Source of the DNA: an uncultured Collinsella sp.
GTDB lineage: Bacteria; Actinomycetota; Coriobacteriia; Coriobacteriales; Coriobacteriaceae
Reading direction: 5' to 3'
NCBI GenBank assembly: GCA_938045085.1
Contig: CALINZ010000305.1
Span: forward strand, 1-5,034
Length of the DNA stretch: 5,034 nucleotides
A model generated the notes under the pieces. The model worked only from the letters and a program-made list of their open reading frames with translations, did no database searches and was not told the DNA's origin. This document shows positions 1 to 4,860 of this stretch, in pieces; the stretch's first letter is position 1, and every line of letters starts with the position of its first letter. The position numbers and the translations under genes are program-made.

Positions 1-9
1 TATCCGTTG

Positions 10-102
10 GGTAGTCGTTTAAGAACGTCCCCAATGACTACCAGTAACTCGACAAGGACTGTCCCCAAGTGCCGGCAGAAAAGGAACGTCCCTAAGTGCC
101 AA
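10..102 (-). repeat. Three degenerate copies of a ~20-nt repeat
   Basis: Three related units lie at 21-42, 54-73 and 81-100 on the plus strand. They share a core close to AAGGAACGTCCCCAAGTGCC, with starts spaced 33 and 27 nt apart. The leftmost unit is enclosed by a 7-bp inverted repeat, GGTAGTC at 10-16 and GACTACC at 36-42, so it can fold into a stem-loop with the repeat core in the loop. Read on the minus strand the units take the form GGCACTTRGGGACRKTCCTT. I recall similar GGGGAC-type repeats near REP-associated (Y1/TnpA_REP) transposases in gut Gram-positives, but no transposase gene is inside this window. The link to such an element is therefore an inference. Confidence 0.55.
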
Positions 103-239
103 CCAGGGCAACACCGCAGATAGAGGACGGACAGCGAAAGCCCGCCAGAGCGAGCAAGGTGCCTTCAAGAAAAATGGCGCCGCAGGTTGAGCATAAGTCA
201 GCGAGCGGGTCGCATTTGTGACAAGGTGACGTGAAACGA

Positions 240-268
240 AAGGGCGCTGACCTTTTGGTCGCGCCCTT
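240..268 (-). terminator. Bulged GC-rich hairpin, possible terminator
   Basis: The arms AAGGGCGCTGACC (240-252) and GGTCGCGCCCTT (257-268) pair over 12 bp with one bulged base (A250) around a 4-nt TTTT loop on the plus strand. On the minus strand the stem is followed by TTCGTTTC, a weak and interrupted T-tract; on the plus strand there is none. It could serve as a back-up terminator about 80 nt past the lysS stop codon, or it could end an unseen transcript. The structure is visible, while the terminator role is inferred and only moderately supported. Confidence 0.4.
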
Positions 269-316
269 GAAGTTGAACGTCAGATTGTCCAAATGCGGCC
301 CGCGCAGCGTCGAGCC

Positions 317-343
317 GTTACGCGGTTCGTAGAACCGCGTAAC
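317..343 (-). repeat. Perfect 12-bp palindrome after lysS stop
   Basis: GTTACGCGGTTC (317-328) and GAACCGCGTAAC (332-343) form a perfect 12-bp stem with a 3-nt loop. It begins three bases past the lysS stop codon. On the minus strand the bases after it are GC-rich with no T-tract, so it is not a classical intrinsic terminator. A near-identical element abuts the dtd stop codon at 4833-4860. The single arm difference, C-G here and T-A there, keeps pairing intact. It could be a U-less terminator, an mRNA 3'-end stabiliser or a dispersed REP-like element. Confidence 0.8.
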
Positions 344-346
344 TAG

Positions 347-2311
347 TTAGTACATCTTTGCGCCGGCGGGGATGGAGGCGTCGAGCTGGATCAGGTTGAG
401 GCGCTCCTCGCCCTCCTCCTCGTGGACAGCGCTGATCAGCATGCCGCAGCTGGGAATACCCATCATCTTGCGCGGAGGCAGGTTGGTGATGGCGAGCAAG
501 GTCTTGCCAACCAGGTCCTCGGGCTCGTAATAAGCGTGAATACCGGAGAGGATGGTGCGGTCGGTGCCGGTGCCGTCGTCGAGCGTAAAGTTCAGCAGCT
601 TCTTGGACTTCTTGACGGCCTCGCATGCCTTGACCTTCACAGCGCGGAAGTCGCTCTTGGAGAAGGTATCAAAGTCGACGAACTCCTCAAACAGCGGCTC
701 AACGGCGATCTTGGAGTAATCGAGCGTGGGCTTAAGCGACTTAACGAATGGGCTCGCGGCGTTGCCGGCCTCGGCAGCCTTGGCGGCAGCGGCACCGGAC
801 TGGAAACCCTTCTCGGGCTTCATGTGCGGGAACAGCAGCACGTCGCGGATAGAAGCCTGGTTGGTAAGCAGCATGACCACGCGGTCGATACCAATGCCAA
901 TACCGCCCGCGGGAGGCATACCGTACTCGAGGGCGCGCACGTAGTCCTCGTCATACTCCATGGCCTCATCGTCGCCGCCGGCCTTCTCGGCCATCTGGGC
1001 GGCAAAGCGCTCGGCCTGGTCGACCGGGTCGTTGAGCTCGGAGAACGCGTTGGCGTACTCGTGGCCGGCAATAACCAGCTCAAAGCGGTGCGTCAGGCGC
1101 GGGTCGTCCTCAAAACGCTTGGCAAGCGGGCTGACCTCGATGGGGTAATCGCACACGAAGGTCGGGTTGACGATGGTGTCCTCGCCCAGCTCATCGTAGA
1201 TCTCGGCGATAATCTTGCCGGCGGTCCACTCGGGCTTAATCTCCAGGCCCTTCTCGCGCGCGGCGGAAGCAAGCTCCTCGACCGGCGTGTCGATGGTGAC
1301 CTGCTTGCCGAGCACATCGGAGACGATGTCGGTCATGGGACGGCTGGCCCACTCACCAGAAAGGTCGATGGTCTGGCCCTGGTACTCGATGACCTCGGGG
1401 TTGCCGATGGCCTTGTTAGCCGCCTTAATGACGCCCTGGGCGAGCGCCTTCATGCCCTCGAGGTCGGAGAAGGCACGGTAGGCCTCCATCGTGGTGAACT
1501 CGGGGTTGTGGGTGAGGTCCATGCCCTCGTTACGGAAGATGCGGCCGATCTCGAACACGCGCTCAAAACCACCGACGATGCAGCGCTTGAGGTGCAGCTC
1601 GGTGGCAATACGCAGGTAGCACTCCTGATCGAGCGCGTTGAAGTGGGTAATGAACGGCTTGGCAGTAGCGCCGCCCTGGATGGTCTGCAGGATGGGGGTC
1701 TCGACCTCCATGTAGCCGTCGGACTCCATAAAGCGACGGAAGGTGGAGAGAATCTGCGAACGCTTACGGAAGGTCTCGCGAACGTCGTCGTTGGCGATCA
1801 GGTCAACATAGCGCTGGCGATAGCGGGTCTCCTTGTCGGAAAGACCGTGGAACTTCTCGGGCAGCGGACGAACGGCCTTGGAAAGCAGGGTCGCACTCTT
1901 AGGGGCAACGGAAAGCTGGCCGCGCTGGGTGCGCACGACCACGCCGGTCACGCCCAGGATGTCGCCCAGGTCGAGGGCCTTGAGCGTATTCCAGGCAGCC
2001 TCGTCCATGTCGTTGATGCGGCAGAACAGTTGAATCTCGGCAGTCGCATCGCGCACGACGATGAACATGATCTTGCCCTGACCGCGCTTGGCGACCACAC
2101 GGCCGGCGATCTTCACGACATCCTCGGTGTCCTCACCATCGGCAAGATCGGCGTACTTAGTCTCGATATCGGCGACGTAGTCCTCAAGCTCAGAGTGCTC
2201 GGGATAGGGGTTCTGGCCCGCCTCGAACAGGGCGGCGCGCTTGGCCAGGCGGGTGGCGCGCTCGTCGTTGAGCGTCGATGCCTGATCGGCGGCGTTCTGG
2301 TTCTCTGCCAT
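347..2311 (-). CDS. lysS: Lysyl-tRNA synthetase (class II) with C-terminal tRNA-binding domain
   Basis: This cytoplasmic enzyme charges tRNA-Lys with lysine using ATP. The 654-residue product opens with an OB-fold anticodon-binding domain (about 65-145), followed by the class II catalytic core. Motif 1 lies near 191-208 and motif 2 at 253-278 (FEIGRIFRNEGMDLTHNPEF). Motif 3 lies at 470-484 (GIGIGIDRVVMLLTN), and GGATAKPF and ELHLKR are also present. A usual bacterial LysS stops soon after the RDVLLFPHMKPE segment (489-500). Here an Ala-rich linker (506-520) leads to a Trbp111/EMAPII-like OB domain (about 546-654) with SDFRAVKV, RTILSGI and LPPRKMMGIPSCGMLISA, as at the end of many MetRS proteins. 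The ATG is preceded by GAGGAG (2319-2324) with a 7-nt spacer. It lies 79 nt downstream of greA, past a terminator, and no separate promoter was recognised. The family call is very sure; added tRNA affinity from the extra domain is inferred. Confidence 0.98.
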   Translation of the reverse strand: MAENQNAADQASTLNDERATRLAKRAALFEAGQNPYPEHSELEDYVADIETKYADLADGEDTEDVVKIAGRVVAKRGQGKIMFIVVRDATAEIQLFCRINDMDEAAWNTLKALDLGDILGVTGVVVRTQRGQLSVAPKSATLLSKAVRPLPEKFHGLSDKETRYRQRYVDLIANDDVRETFRKRSQILSTFRRFMESDGYMEVETPILQTIQGGATAKPFITHFNALDQECYLRIATELHLKRCIVGGFERVFEIGRIFRNEGMDLTHNPEFTTMEAYRAFSDLEGMKALAQGVIKAANKAIGNPEVIEYQGQTIDLSGEWASRPMTDIVSDVLGKQVTIDTPVEELASAAREKGLEIKPEWTAGKIIAEIYDELGEDTIVNPTFVCDYPIEVSPLAKRFEDDPRLTHRFELVIAGHEYANAFSELNDPVDQAERFAAQMAEKAGGDDEAMEYDEDYVRALEYGMPPAGGIGIGIDRVVMLLTNQASIRDVLLFPHMKPEKGFQSGAAAAKAAEAGNAASPFVKSLKPTLDYSKIAVEPLFEEFVDFDTFSKSDFRAVKVKACEAVKKSKKLLNFTLDDGTGTDRTILSGIHAYYEPEDLVGKTLLAITNLPPRKMMGIPSCGMLISAVHEEEGEERLNLIQLDASIPAGAKMY

Positions 2312-2324
2312 AAGTTAGCTCCTC

Positions 2325-2362
2325 AAACTAAAACGCTCCCCAGGATTCGGTCCCAGGGAGCG
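2325..2362 (-). terminator. Intrinsic terminator between greA and lysS
   Basis: On the minus strand CGCTCCC (2362-2356) pairs perfectly with GGGAGCG (2340-2334). The inner bases TGGGA and TCCTG extend the stem to about 12 bp, including two G-T wobbles, around the loop CCGAA. It is followed by TTTTAGTTT (2333-2325). It starts 28 nt after the greA stop codon and ends right at the lysS ribosome binding site. It could end greA transcription fully, or act as a partial terminator that sets how much lysS is read from upstream. Confidence 0.8.
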
Positions 2363-2390
2363 AAAACATACCTTTACGCGGGACCGTGGT

Positions 2391-2861
2391 CTAGCGTGCG
2401 ATCTTGGCGATGGTGTAGACGCGAGTCTTGCCGGAAGGCGTAACGACCTCGACGGAGTCGCCCTCGCCGTGACCGATGATGGCGTGACCGACCGGAGACT
2501 CGTTGGAAATCTTGTGCTCGAGCGAGTTGGTCTCGGTGGTACCAACGAGCGTGACTTCCATGACCTCGCCGTTGGGATCAATCAGCGAAACGGTGGAACC
2601 GATGGAGACGGTCAGATCGCCCGTGGTGGCAGCAACCTGAGCGTTGGCAAGAATGGCCTGGATCTCGGCGATACGAGCAGCATTCTGGGCCTGCTTGTCC
2701 TTGGCGGCATCGTACTCGGAGTTCTCCGAAAGGTCGCCGAACGCGCGGGCTTCCTTGATGTCCTCGACGATTTCCTTGGCGTAATCGCCCTCACGCCAGG
2801 CGAGCTCCTCGACGAGCTTCTGGCGGCCCTCAGCGGTCAGTACGATCTGGCTTGCGTCCAT
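2391..2861 (-). CDS. greA: Transcription elongation factor GreA
   Basis: GreA enters the secondary channel of RNA polymerase and stimulates cleavage of backtracked transcripts, rescuing stalled complexes. The 156-residue product has the usual family length. An N-terminal coiled coil (about 1-75) carries the tip motif ARAFGDLSENSEYDAAKDKQ (38-57), with acidic D43 and E46 matching E. coli D41 and E44. A C-terminal FKBP-like domain (about 82-156) includes ISNESPVGHAIIGH. The frame extends 10 codons upstream to a TTG at 2891, but I chose the ATG at 2861 because GGGGAG precedes it by 8 nt and the protein then begins like other GreA proteins (MDASQIVLTAEG). It lies between the tatA terminator and its own terminator. 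No convincing promoter was seen in the 42 nt upstream. Confidence 0.97.
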   Translation of the reverse strand: MDASQIVLTAEGRQKLVEELAWREGDYAKEIVEDIKEARAFGDLSENSEYDAAKDKQAQNAARIAEIQAILANAQVAATTGDLTVSIGSTVSLIDPNGEVMEVTLVGTTETNSLEHKISNESPVGHAIIGHGEGDSVEVVTPSGKTRVYTIAKIAR

Positions 2862-2903
2862 ACGGATATCTCCCCAACTCTGATCAAACAATCAACTGTC
2901 AAC

Positions 2904-2942
2904 AAAACGAAAAAGACCGGCTAGCCTGCGGGCAAGCCGGTC
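2904..2942 (-). terminator. Intrinsic terminator of tatA
   Basis: On the minus strand GACCGGCT (2942-2935) pairs with AGCCGGTC (2922-2915). An A-A mismatch and three more G-C pairs extend the stem inward around a 4-nt loop. A broken T-tract, TTTTTCGTTTT, follows at 2914-2904. It starts 25 nt past the tatA stop codon. Stem, GC content and T-run together fit a standard Rho-independent terminator. Confidence 0.88.
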
Positions 2943-2967
2943 AGGTGCTCACCCCAAAGGGATGGGA

Positions 2968-3243
2968 CTACTCTGCGTCCGCGTCGCTGTCCTCTGCCTG
3001 CTTCTTCTTGGCAGCAGCGAGCTTGGCCTCGAGCTCAGCGATCTCCTTGTCCTCCTCGGACTGCTCGACCACGACCTCCTCGGCCTGCTTGGTCTCGGCC
3101 TTATCGTCGCCCTCCATACCCTCGCGGATATTCTTGACGGTAGAGCCGAGGGACTTGCCGAGCTTCGGCAGGTTCTTGGGCCCGAAGATAATCAGGACAA
3201 CGACGAGAATAATGATGAGCTCAGGAGCCCTCAGTCCAAACAT
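2968..3243 (-). CDS. tatA: Sec-independent translocase subunit TatA (TatA/E family)
   Basis: TatA multimers form the export path for folded proteins carrying twin-arginine signals, recruited by TatC, in the cytoplasmic membrane. The 91-residue product shows the family layout. A short N-terminus carries an acidic residue at position 8 (APEL), followed by a hydrophobic helix (about 9-20, IIILVVVLIIF) and the hinge FGP (20-22). An amphipathic helix with KNLPKLGKSLGS (23-34) follows, then a long charged, Ala- and Glu-rich tail (46-91) with a probable coiled coil at 63-83. The open frame runs 61 codons further upstream, but that part translates the tRNA gene and is excluded. The chosen ATG has GGAGG with a 5-nt spacer. 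No tatC is in the window, so its partner is encoded elsewhere. Assignment as TatA rather than TatB is supported by the short length and the motif, not by experiment. Confidence 0.95.
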   Translation of the reverse strand: MFGLRAPELIIILVVVLIIFGPKNLPKLGKSLGSTVKNIREGMEGDDKAETKQAEEVVVEQSEEDKEIAELEAKLAAAKKKQAEDSDADAE

Positions 3244-3279
3244 GTAGACCTCCACAATACAGCGAGACAAGCTCGAATG

Positions 3280-3308
3280 AGTATACCGCGGGTATCGCGG
3301 TATCACAA
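3280..3308 (-). promoter_or_regulatory. tatA promoter with an overlapping palindromic operator candidate
   Basis: On the minus strand TTGTGA (3308-3303) and TATACT (3285-3280) are separated by 17 nt, a good sigma-70-type match (4/6 and 5/6), and lie about 37 nt upstream of the tatA start codon. A perfect inverted repeat ATACCGCG-N5-CGCGGTAT (3283-3303) fills the spacer and overlaps the ends of both promoter elements. A bound protein there would be expected to block polymerase. The palindrome is directly visible; its role as an operator is inferred. Confidence 0.6.
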
Positions 3309-3316
3309 CAATAGCT

Positions 3317-3345
3317 AAAAAAAGGGACCGCAAGAAGCGGTCCCT
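3317..3345 (-). terminator. Strong intrinsic terminator after tRNA-Pro
   Basis: On the minus strand AGGGACCGC (3345-3337) pairs perfectly with GCGGTCCCT (3331-3323) around the 5-nt loop TTCTT. An uninterrupted run of seven T follows at 3323-3317. It begins 11 nt after the tRNA CCA end, so it should end the tRNA transcript and separate it from the tatA promoter. Confidence 0.93.
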
Positions 3346-3355
3346 CCTCATGCTC

Positions 3356-3432
3356 TGGTCGGGTTGACTGGATTTGAACCAGCGACCCCTGCGTCCCGAA
3401 CGCAGTGCTCTACCAAACTGAGCCACAACCCG
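3356..3432 (-). tRNA. tRNA-Pro (anticodon CGG)
   Basis: A complete cloverleaf of 77 nt includes an encoded CCA (3358-3356). The acceptor stem is CGGGTTG/CAACCCG, the D arm GCTC/GAGC, the anticodon arm CTGCG/CGCAG with loop TTCGGGA, and the T arm GCTGG/CCAGT with loop TTCAAAT. The anticodon CGG (3398-3396) reads the proline codon CCG. The C1-G72 pair, A73 and G37 fit bacterial proline tRNAs. It starts 49 nt downstream of the ispE stop codon and ends before a strong terminator. A possible extended -10 lies just upstream, but co-transcription with ispE is equally possible. Confidence 0.97.
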
Positions 3433-3443
3433 TTAGCTCGACT

Positions 3444-3452
3444 ATAGTAACA
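3444..3452 (-). promoter_or_regulatory. Possible extended -10 element for tRNA-Pro
   Basis: On the minus strand TGTTACTAT reads as a TGn-extended -10 (TACTAT, 4/6 to consensus). It would place transcription start about 5 nt before the mature tRNA 5' end. No acceptable -35 element lies 15-19 nt upstream, which is weak for a stable-RNA promoter. The tRNA may instead be read through from veg-ispE. Confidence 0.3.
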
Positions 3453-3481
3453 AAGATTTCCGTCGTGTGCTAGAGAAATTT

Positions 3482-4378
3482 TTACTTCTTTGGCACTTCG
3501 ACGCGAACCGTGTTGGGAATGAGCTCCGTCGCGCAGGCCCACCAGCCTTTTTGCTGGGCAGCGTCCGCAAGCCTTTCGGCCGTGGCGGCGGTGTCGCAAA
3601 TGGCAAACGAACAGGCGCCCGATCCGCACACATCTACAGCAACGGTGCCGTCCTGTTTACGCAGCCAATCGAGAACCGTTTGAATCTGCGGCTCCATCTG
3701 TGCGGAAATGACACCCAGGTTGTTATGGATGAGCGCATATGCCGTCTCGGCATCACCAGCACACAAGGCAGAAGCTATCGCGCCGGGCTTGTCCGCAGGC
3801 ACCGGGGCCTCGTCAAAACGTCGATAGGCTTCAATTGTCGAAACGCTTGCCTCGCGCGGCTTAACCAGTACGACGGGCGTCGCGGGCAGCGCGGGGTACT
3901 CAGTTGCCAGCACGTCTCCCCCACCTACGTAAAACGCAGGGCTCGCGTGCAAAAAGAACGGGACGTCGGCACCAATGCCCCGCGCAATGTCATCGAGCGC
4001 TGGGTCGGTGCGATCAATGCCCCAGAGCTCCGCCAAGGCGACAATGACCGCGGCCGCATCCGTCGAGGGGCCGCCCAAGCCGGCGCACAATGGAATGCGT
4101 TTCTCAATCGTCACGCAGATGTTTGCCTCGCGACCATAATGCTCGGCCATAGCAACCGCAGCCCGATACGCCGTATTCTTTTGCATGGGAAAATCTGATG
4201 CTGGAACCGTCTGGACGGTCAGCGCCTGCGCCGGCGTGACCGTCACGGTATCGGAAAGACCGACGGCCGCCATCAGGGAATCGACCCTGTGGTAGCCGCG
4301 GTCATCGCGCTCGGTATGAACCCCCAGGTAGAGGTTAATCTTTGCCGGCGCGGAAAGAGTCAGGGACCAATCGGTCAC
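3482..4378 (-). CDS. ispE: 4-diphosphocytidyl-2-C-methyl-D-erythritol kinase IspE
   Basis: IspE phosphorylates CDP-methylerythritol with ATP in the non-mevalonate (MEP) route to isoprenoid precursors. The 298-residue GHMP kinase has APAKINLYLGV near the N-terminus with the presumed catalytic Lys13, and RGYH at 27-30. The ATP-binding glycine-rich loop is PLCAGLGGPSTDAA (96-109), and GADVPFF (136-142) carries the presumed catalytic Asp138. The C-terminal GHMP motif is CGSGACSFAI (251-260). The glycine loop departs slightly from the common AGLGGGSSDAA form, with Pro104 and Thr106 in place of Gly and Ser. The start is GTG, with GAGGAG (4387-4392) 8 nt upstream lying inside the end of veg. Only 2 nt separate it from the veg stop codon, implying translational coupling. 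Family assignment is secure. Confidence 0.97.
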   Translation of the reverse strand: MTDWSLTLSAPAKINLYLGVHTERDDRGYHRVDSLMAAVGLSDTVTVTPAQALTVQTVPASDFPMQKNTAYRAAVAMAEHYGREANICVTIEKRIPLCAGLGGPSTDAAAVIVALAELWGIDRTDPALDDIARGIGADVPFFLHASPAFYVGGGDVLATEYPALPATPVVLVKPREASVSTIEAYRRFDEAPVPADKPGAIASALCAGDAETAYALIHNNLGVISAQMEPQIQTVLDWLRKQDGTVAVDVCGSGACSFAICDTAATAERLADAAQQKGWWACATELIPNTVRVEVPKK

Positions 4379-4380
4379 CG

Positions 4381-4677
4381 TTAATGCTCCTCGAGCTGAT
4401 TGCCGAGCGGGGTAAAGATGTGCTCGCCGCTCTCGGGGTCGAACAGCTCGACCTGACCGGTGAGCACATCGATATACTGGTAGGACTGACGCGACTTGCG
4501 GCCACGACGCTCGTCAACCTCGACAATGAAGACGGCCGGGTGGACGCTCTTGATGGTGCCCATGCGCTCGACGACGCGGGTACGGCCCATGTTGGCCTTA
4601 ACCTTGACGCGATCGCCCACCATATCGGTCAGCTTCTCGTGGATGTCGTCGACGTGATTGACTTCCATCTCTTCCAT
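4381..4677 (-). CDS. veg: Veg family protein (DUF1021)
   Basis: This 98-residue protein matches the Veg family. The recognisable core is GDRVKVKANMGRTRVVERMGTIKSVHPAVFIVEVD (about 21-55), followed by SYQYIDVLTGQVELF (66-80), comparable with the KANGGRRKTIERSG and SYSYADILTETVEL segments of Bacillus subtilis Veg as I recall them. In Bacillus, Veg has been linked to biofilm-matrix gene control and spore outgrowth, but its biochemical activity is unclear; a small SH3-like beta-barrel is likely. The frame can be extended to a TTG at 4701, but the ATG at 4677 has GGAGG (4686-4690) 8 nt upstream and is preferred. A second ATG at 4668 lacks such a site. It is directly upstream of ispE, the order also known in Bacillus (with sspF between). 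The role in this organism is unknown. Confidence 0.92.
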   Translation of the reverse strand: MEEMEVNHVDDIHEKLTDMVGDRVKVKANMGRTRVVERMGTIKSVHPAVFIVEVDERRGRKSRQSYQYIDVLTGQVELFDPESGEHIFTPLGNQLEEH

Positions 4678-4704
4678 GAACAGGGCCTCCAGAAGGTGCA
4701 ATTC

Positions 4705-4724
4705 AAAAAGGGGATAATACCCCT
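4705..4724 (-). other. Short hairpin with T-run in the veg leader
   Basis: On the minus strand AGGGG (4724-4720) pairs with CCCCT (4713-4709) around the 6-nt loop TATTAT, followed by more T residues to 4705. The stem of 5 bp is too short for a confident terminator. It lies between the predicted veg promoter and the ribosome binding site, so it could be a weak attenuator or pause site. The TATTAT in its loop could alternatively be a -10 box, but no -35 match is found. Confidence 0.35.
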
Positions 4725-4744
4725 AAGATAGACAAAACTCTAAT

Positions 4745-4774
4745 ACTATAGCACCCTGTTGTGGCCATACGCAA
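4745..4774 (-). promoter_or_regulatory. Candidate promoter of veg-ispE
   Basis: On the minus strand TTGCGT (4774-4769) and TATAGT (4750-4745, 5/6 to consensus) are 18 nt apart. A TGC directly before the -10 makes an extended -10 element that compensates for the weak -35 (3/6). Transcription would start near 4738, giving a leader of about 60 nt before the veg start codon. It lies in the only substantial gap between dtd and veg. Confidence 0.55.
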
Positions 4775-4832
4775 GTAGCTAAATAAGCCCGGTCCCAAAT
4801 ACGTACCAGACGACAACCTCGCATGACCAGTT

Positions 4833-4860
4833 GTTACGCGGTTTGGTAAAACCGCGTAAC
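4833..4860 (-). repeat. Perfect 12-bp palindrome abutting dtd stop
   Basis: GTTACGCGGTTT (4833-4844) and AAACCGCGTAAC (4849-4860) form a perfect 12-bp stem with a 4-nt loop. The arm begins at the very next base after the dtd TAG stop codon. No T-tract follows on the minus strand. It is the second copy of the element found after lysS at 317-343. One compensated base pair and the loop length differ between the two copies. Confidence 0.8.

Larger units (their letters stand above)
1..346. other. Non-coding region downstream of lysS
   Basis: This stretch lies beyond the lysS stop codon and holds no gene I can support. From left to right it contains a cluster of three degenerate repeats (about 10-102), a stretch from about 103 to 239 in which I see no clear structure, a bulged GC-rich hairpin (240-268), a further unstructured stretch, and a perfect 12-bp palindrome next to the lysS stop (317-343). 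A 66-codon minus-strand open frame (92-292) would need a TTG start without a ribosome binding site and is not called. The next gene to the left is outside the window. Confidence 0.7.

Noticed and set aside
92..292. A 66-codon minus-strand frame with CxxC pairs (CHKC, CSTC) that could suggest a small zinc ribbon
   Set aside because: It needs a TTG start with no Shine-Dalgarno sequence, runs through the 240-268 hairpin, and stops inside the repeat cluster. The Cys spacing alone is not enough to support a gene.
2334..2362. A T-box-like string (GGGACCG) in the greA-lysS hairpin
   Set aside because: The gap is 79 nt, too short for a T-box with specifier stem I. The match to the T-box sequence is partial and is explained by the terminator loop.
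422..2443. A 673-codon open frame on the plus strand, antisense to lysS and the end of greA
   Set aside because: It mirrors a certain lysS gene. In GC-rich genes with strong third-position bias the opposite strand often lacks stop codons. The product is a Leu/Val/Gly-rich sequence with no recognisable motif, and no ribosome binding site was identified.
2897..2902. A perfect TTGACA on the minus strand upstream of greA
   Set aside because: No -10-like hexamer lies 15-19 nt downstream; that region is the ribosome binding site of greA. The greA promoter remains unidentified.
3244..3426. A 61-residue N-terminal extension of TatA
   Set aside because: The first part is a translation of the tRNA-Pro gene and passes through its terminator. 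The internal ATG at 3243 has a good ribosome binding site and gives a normal TatA start.
3467..4198. A 243-codon plus-strand open frame antisense to ispE
   Set aside because: It is a shadow of ispE, whose catalytic and nucleotide-binding motifs are clear on the minus strand. The translation has no recognisable family features.
4342..4731. A plus-strand open frame of 129 codons across veg
   Set aside because: It is antisense to veg and the start of ispE, and crosses the veg leader and ribosome binding site. No ribosome binding site or family motif supports it.
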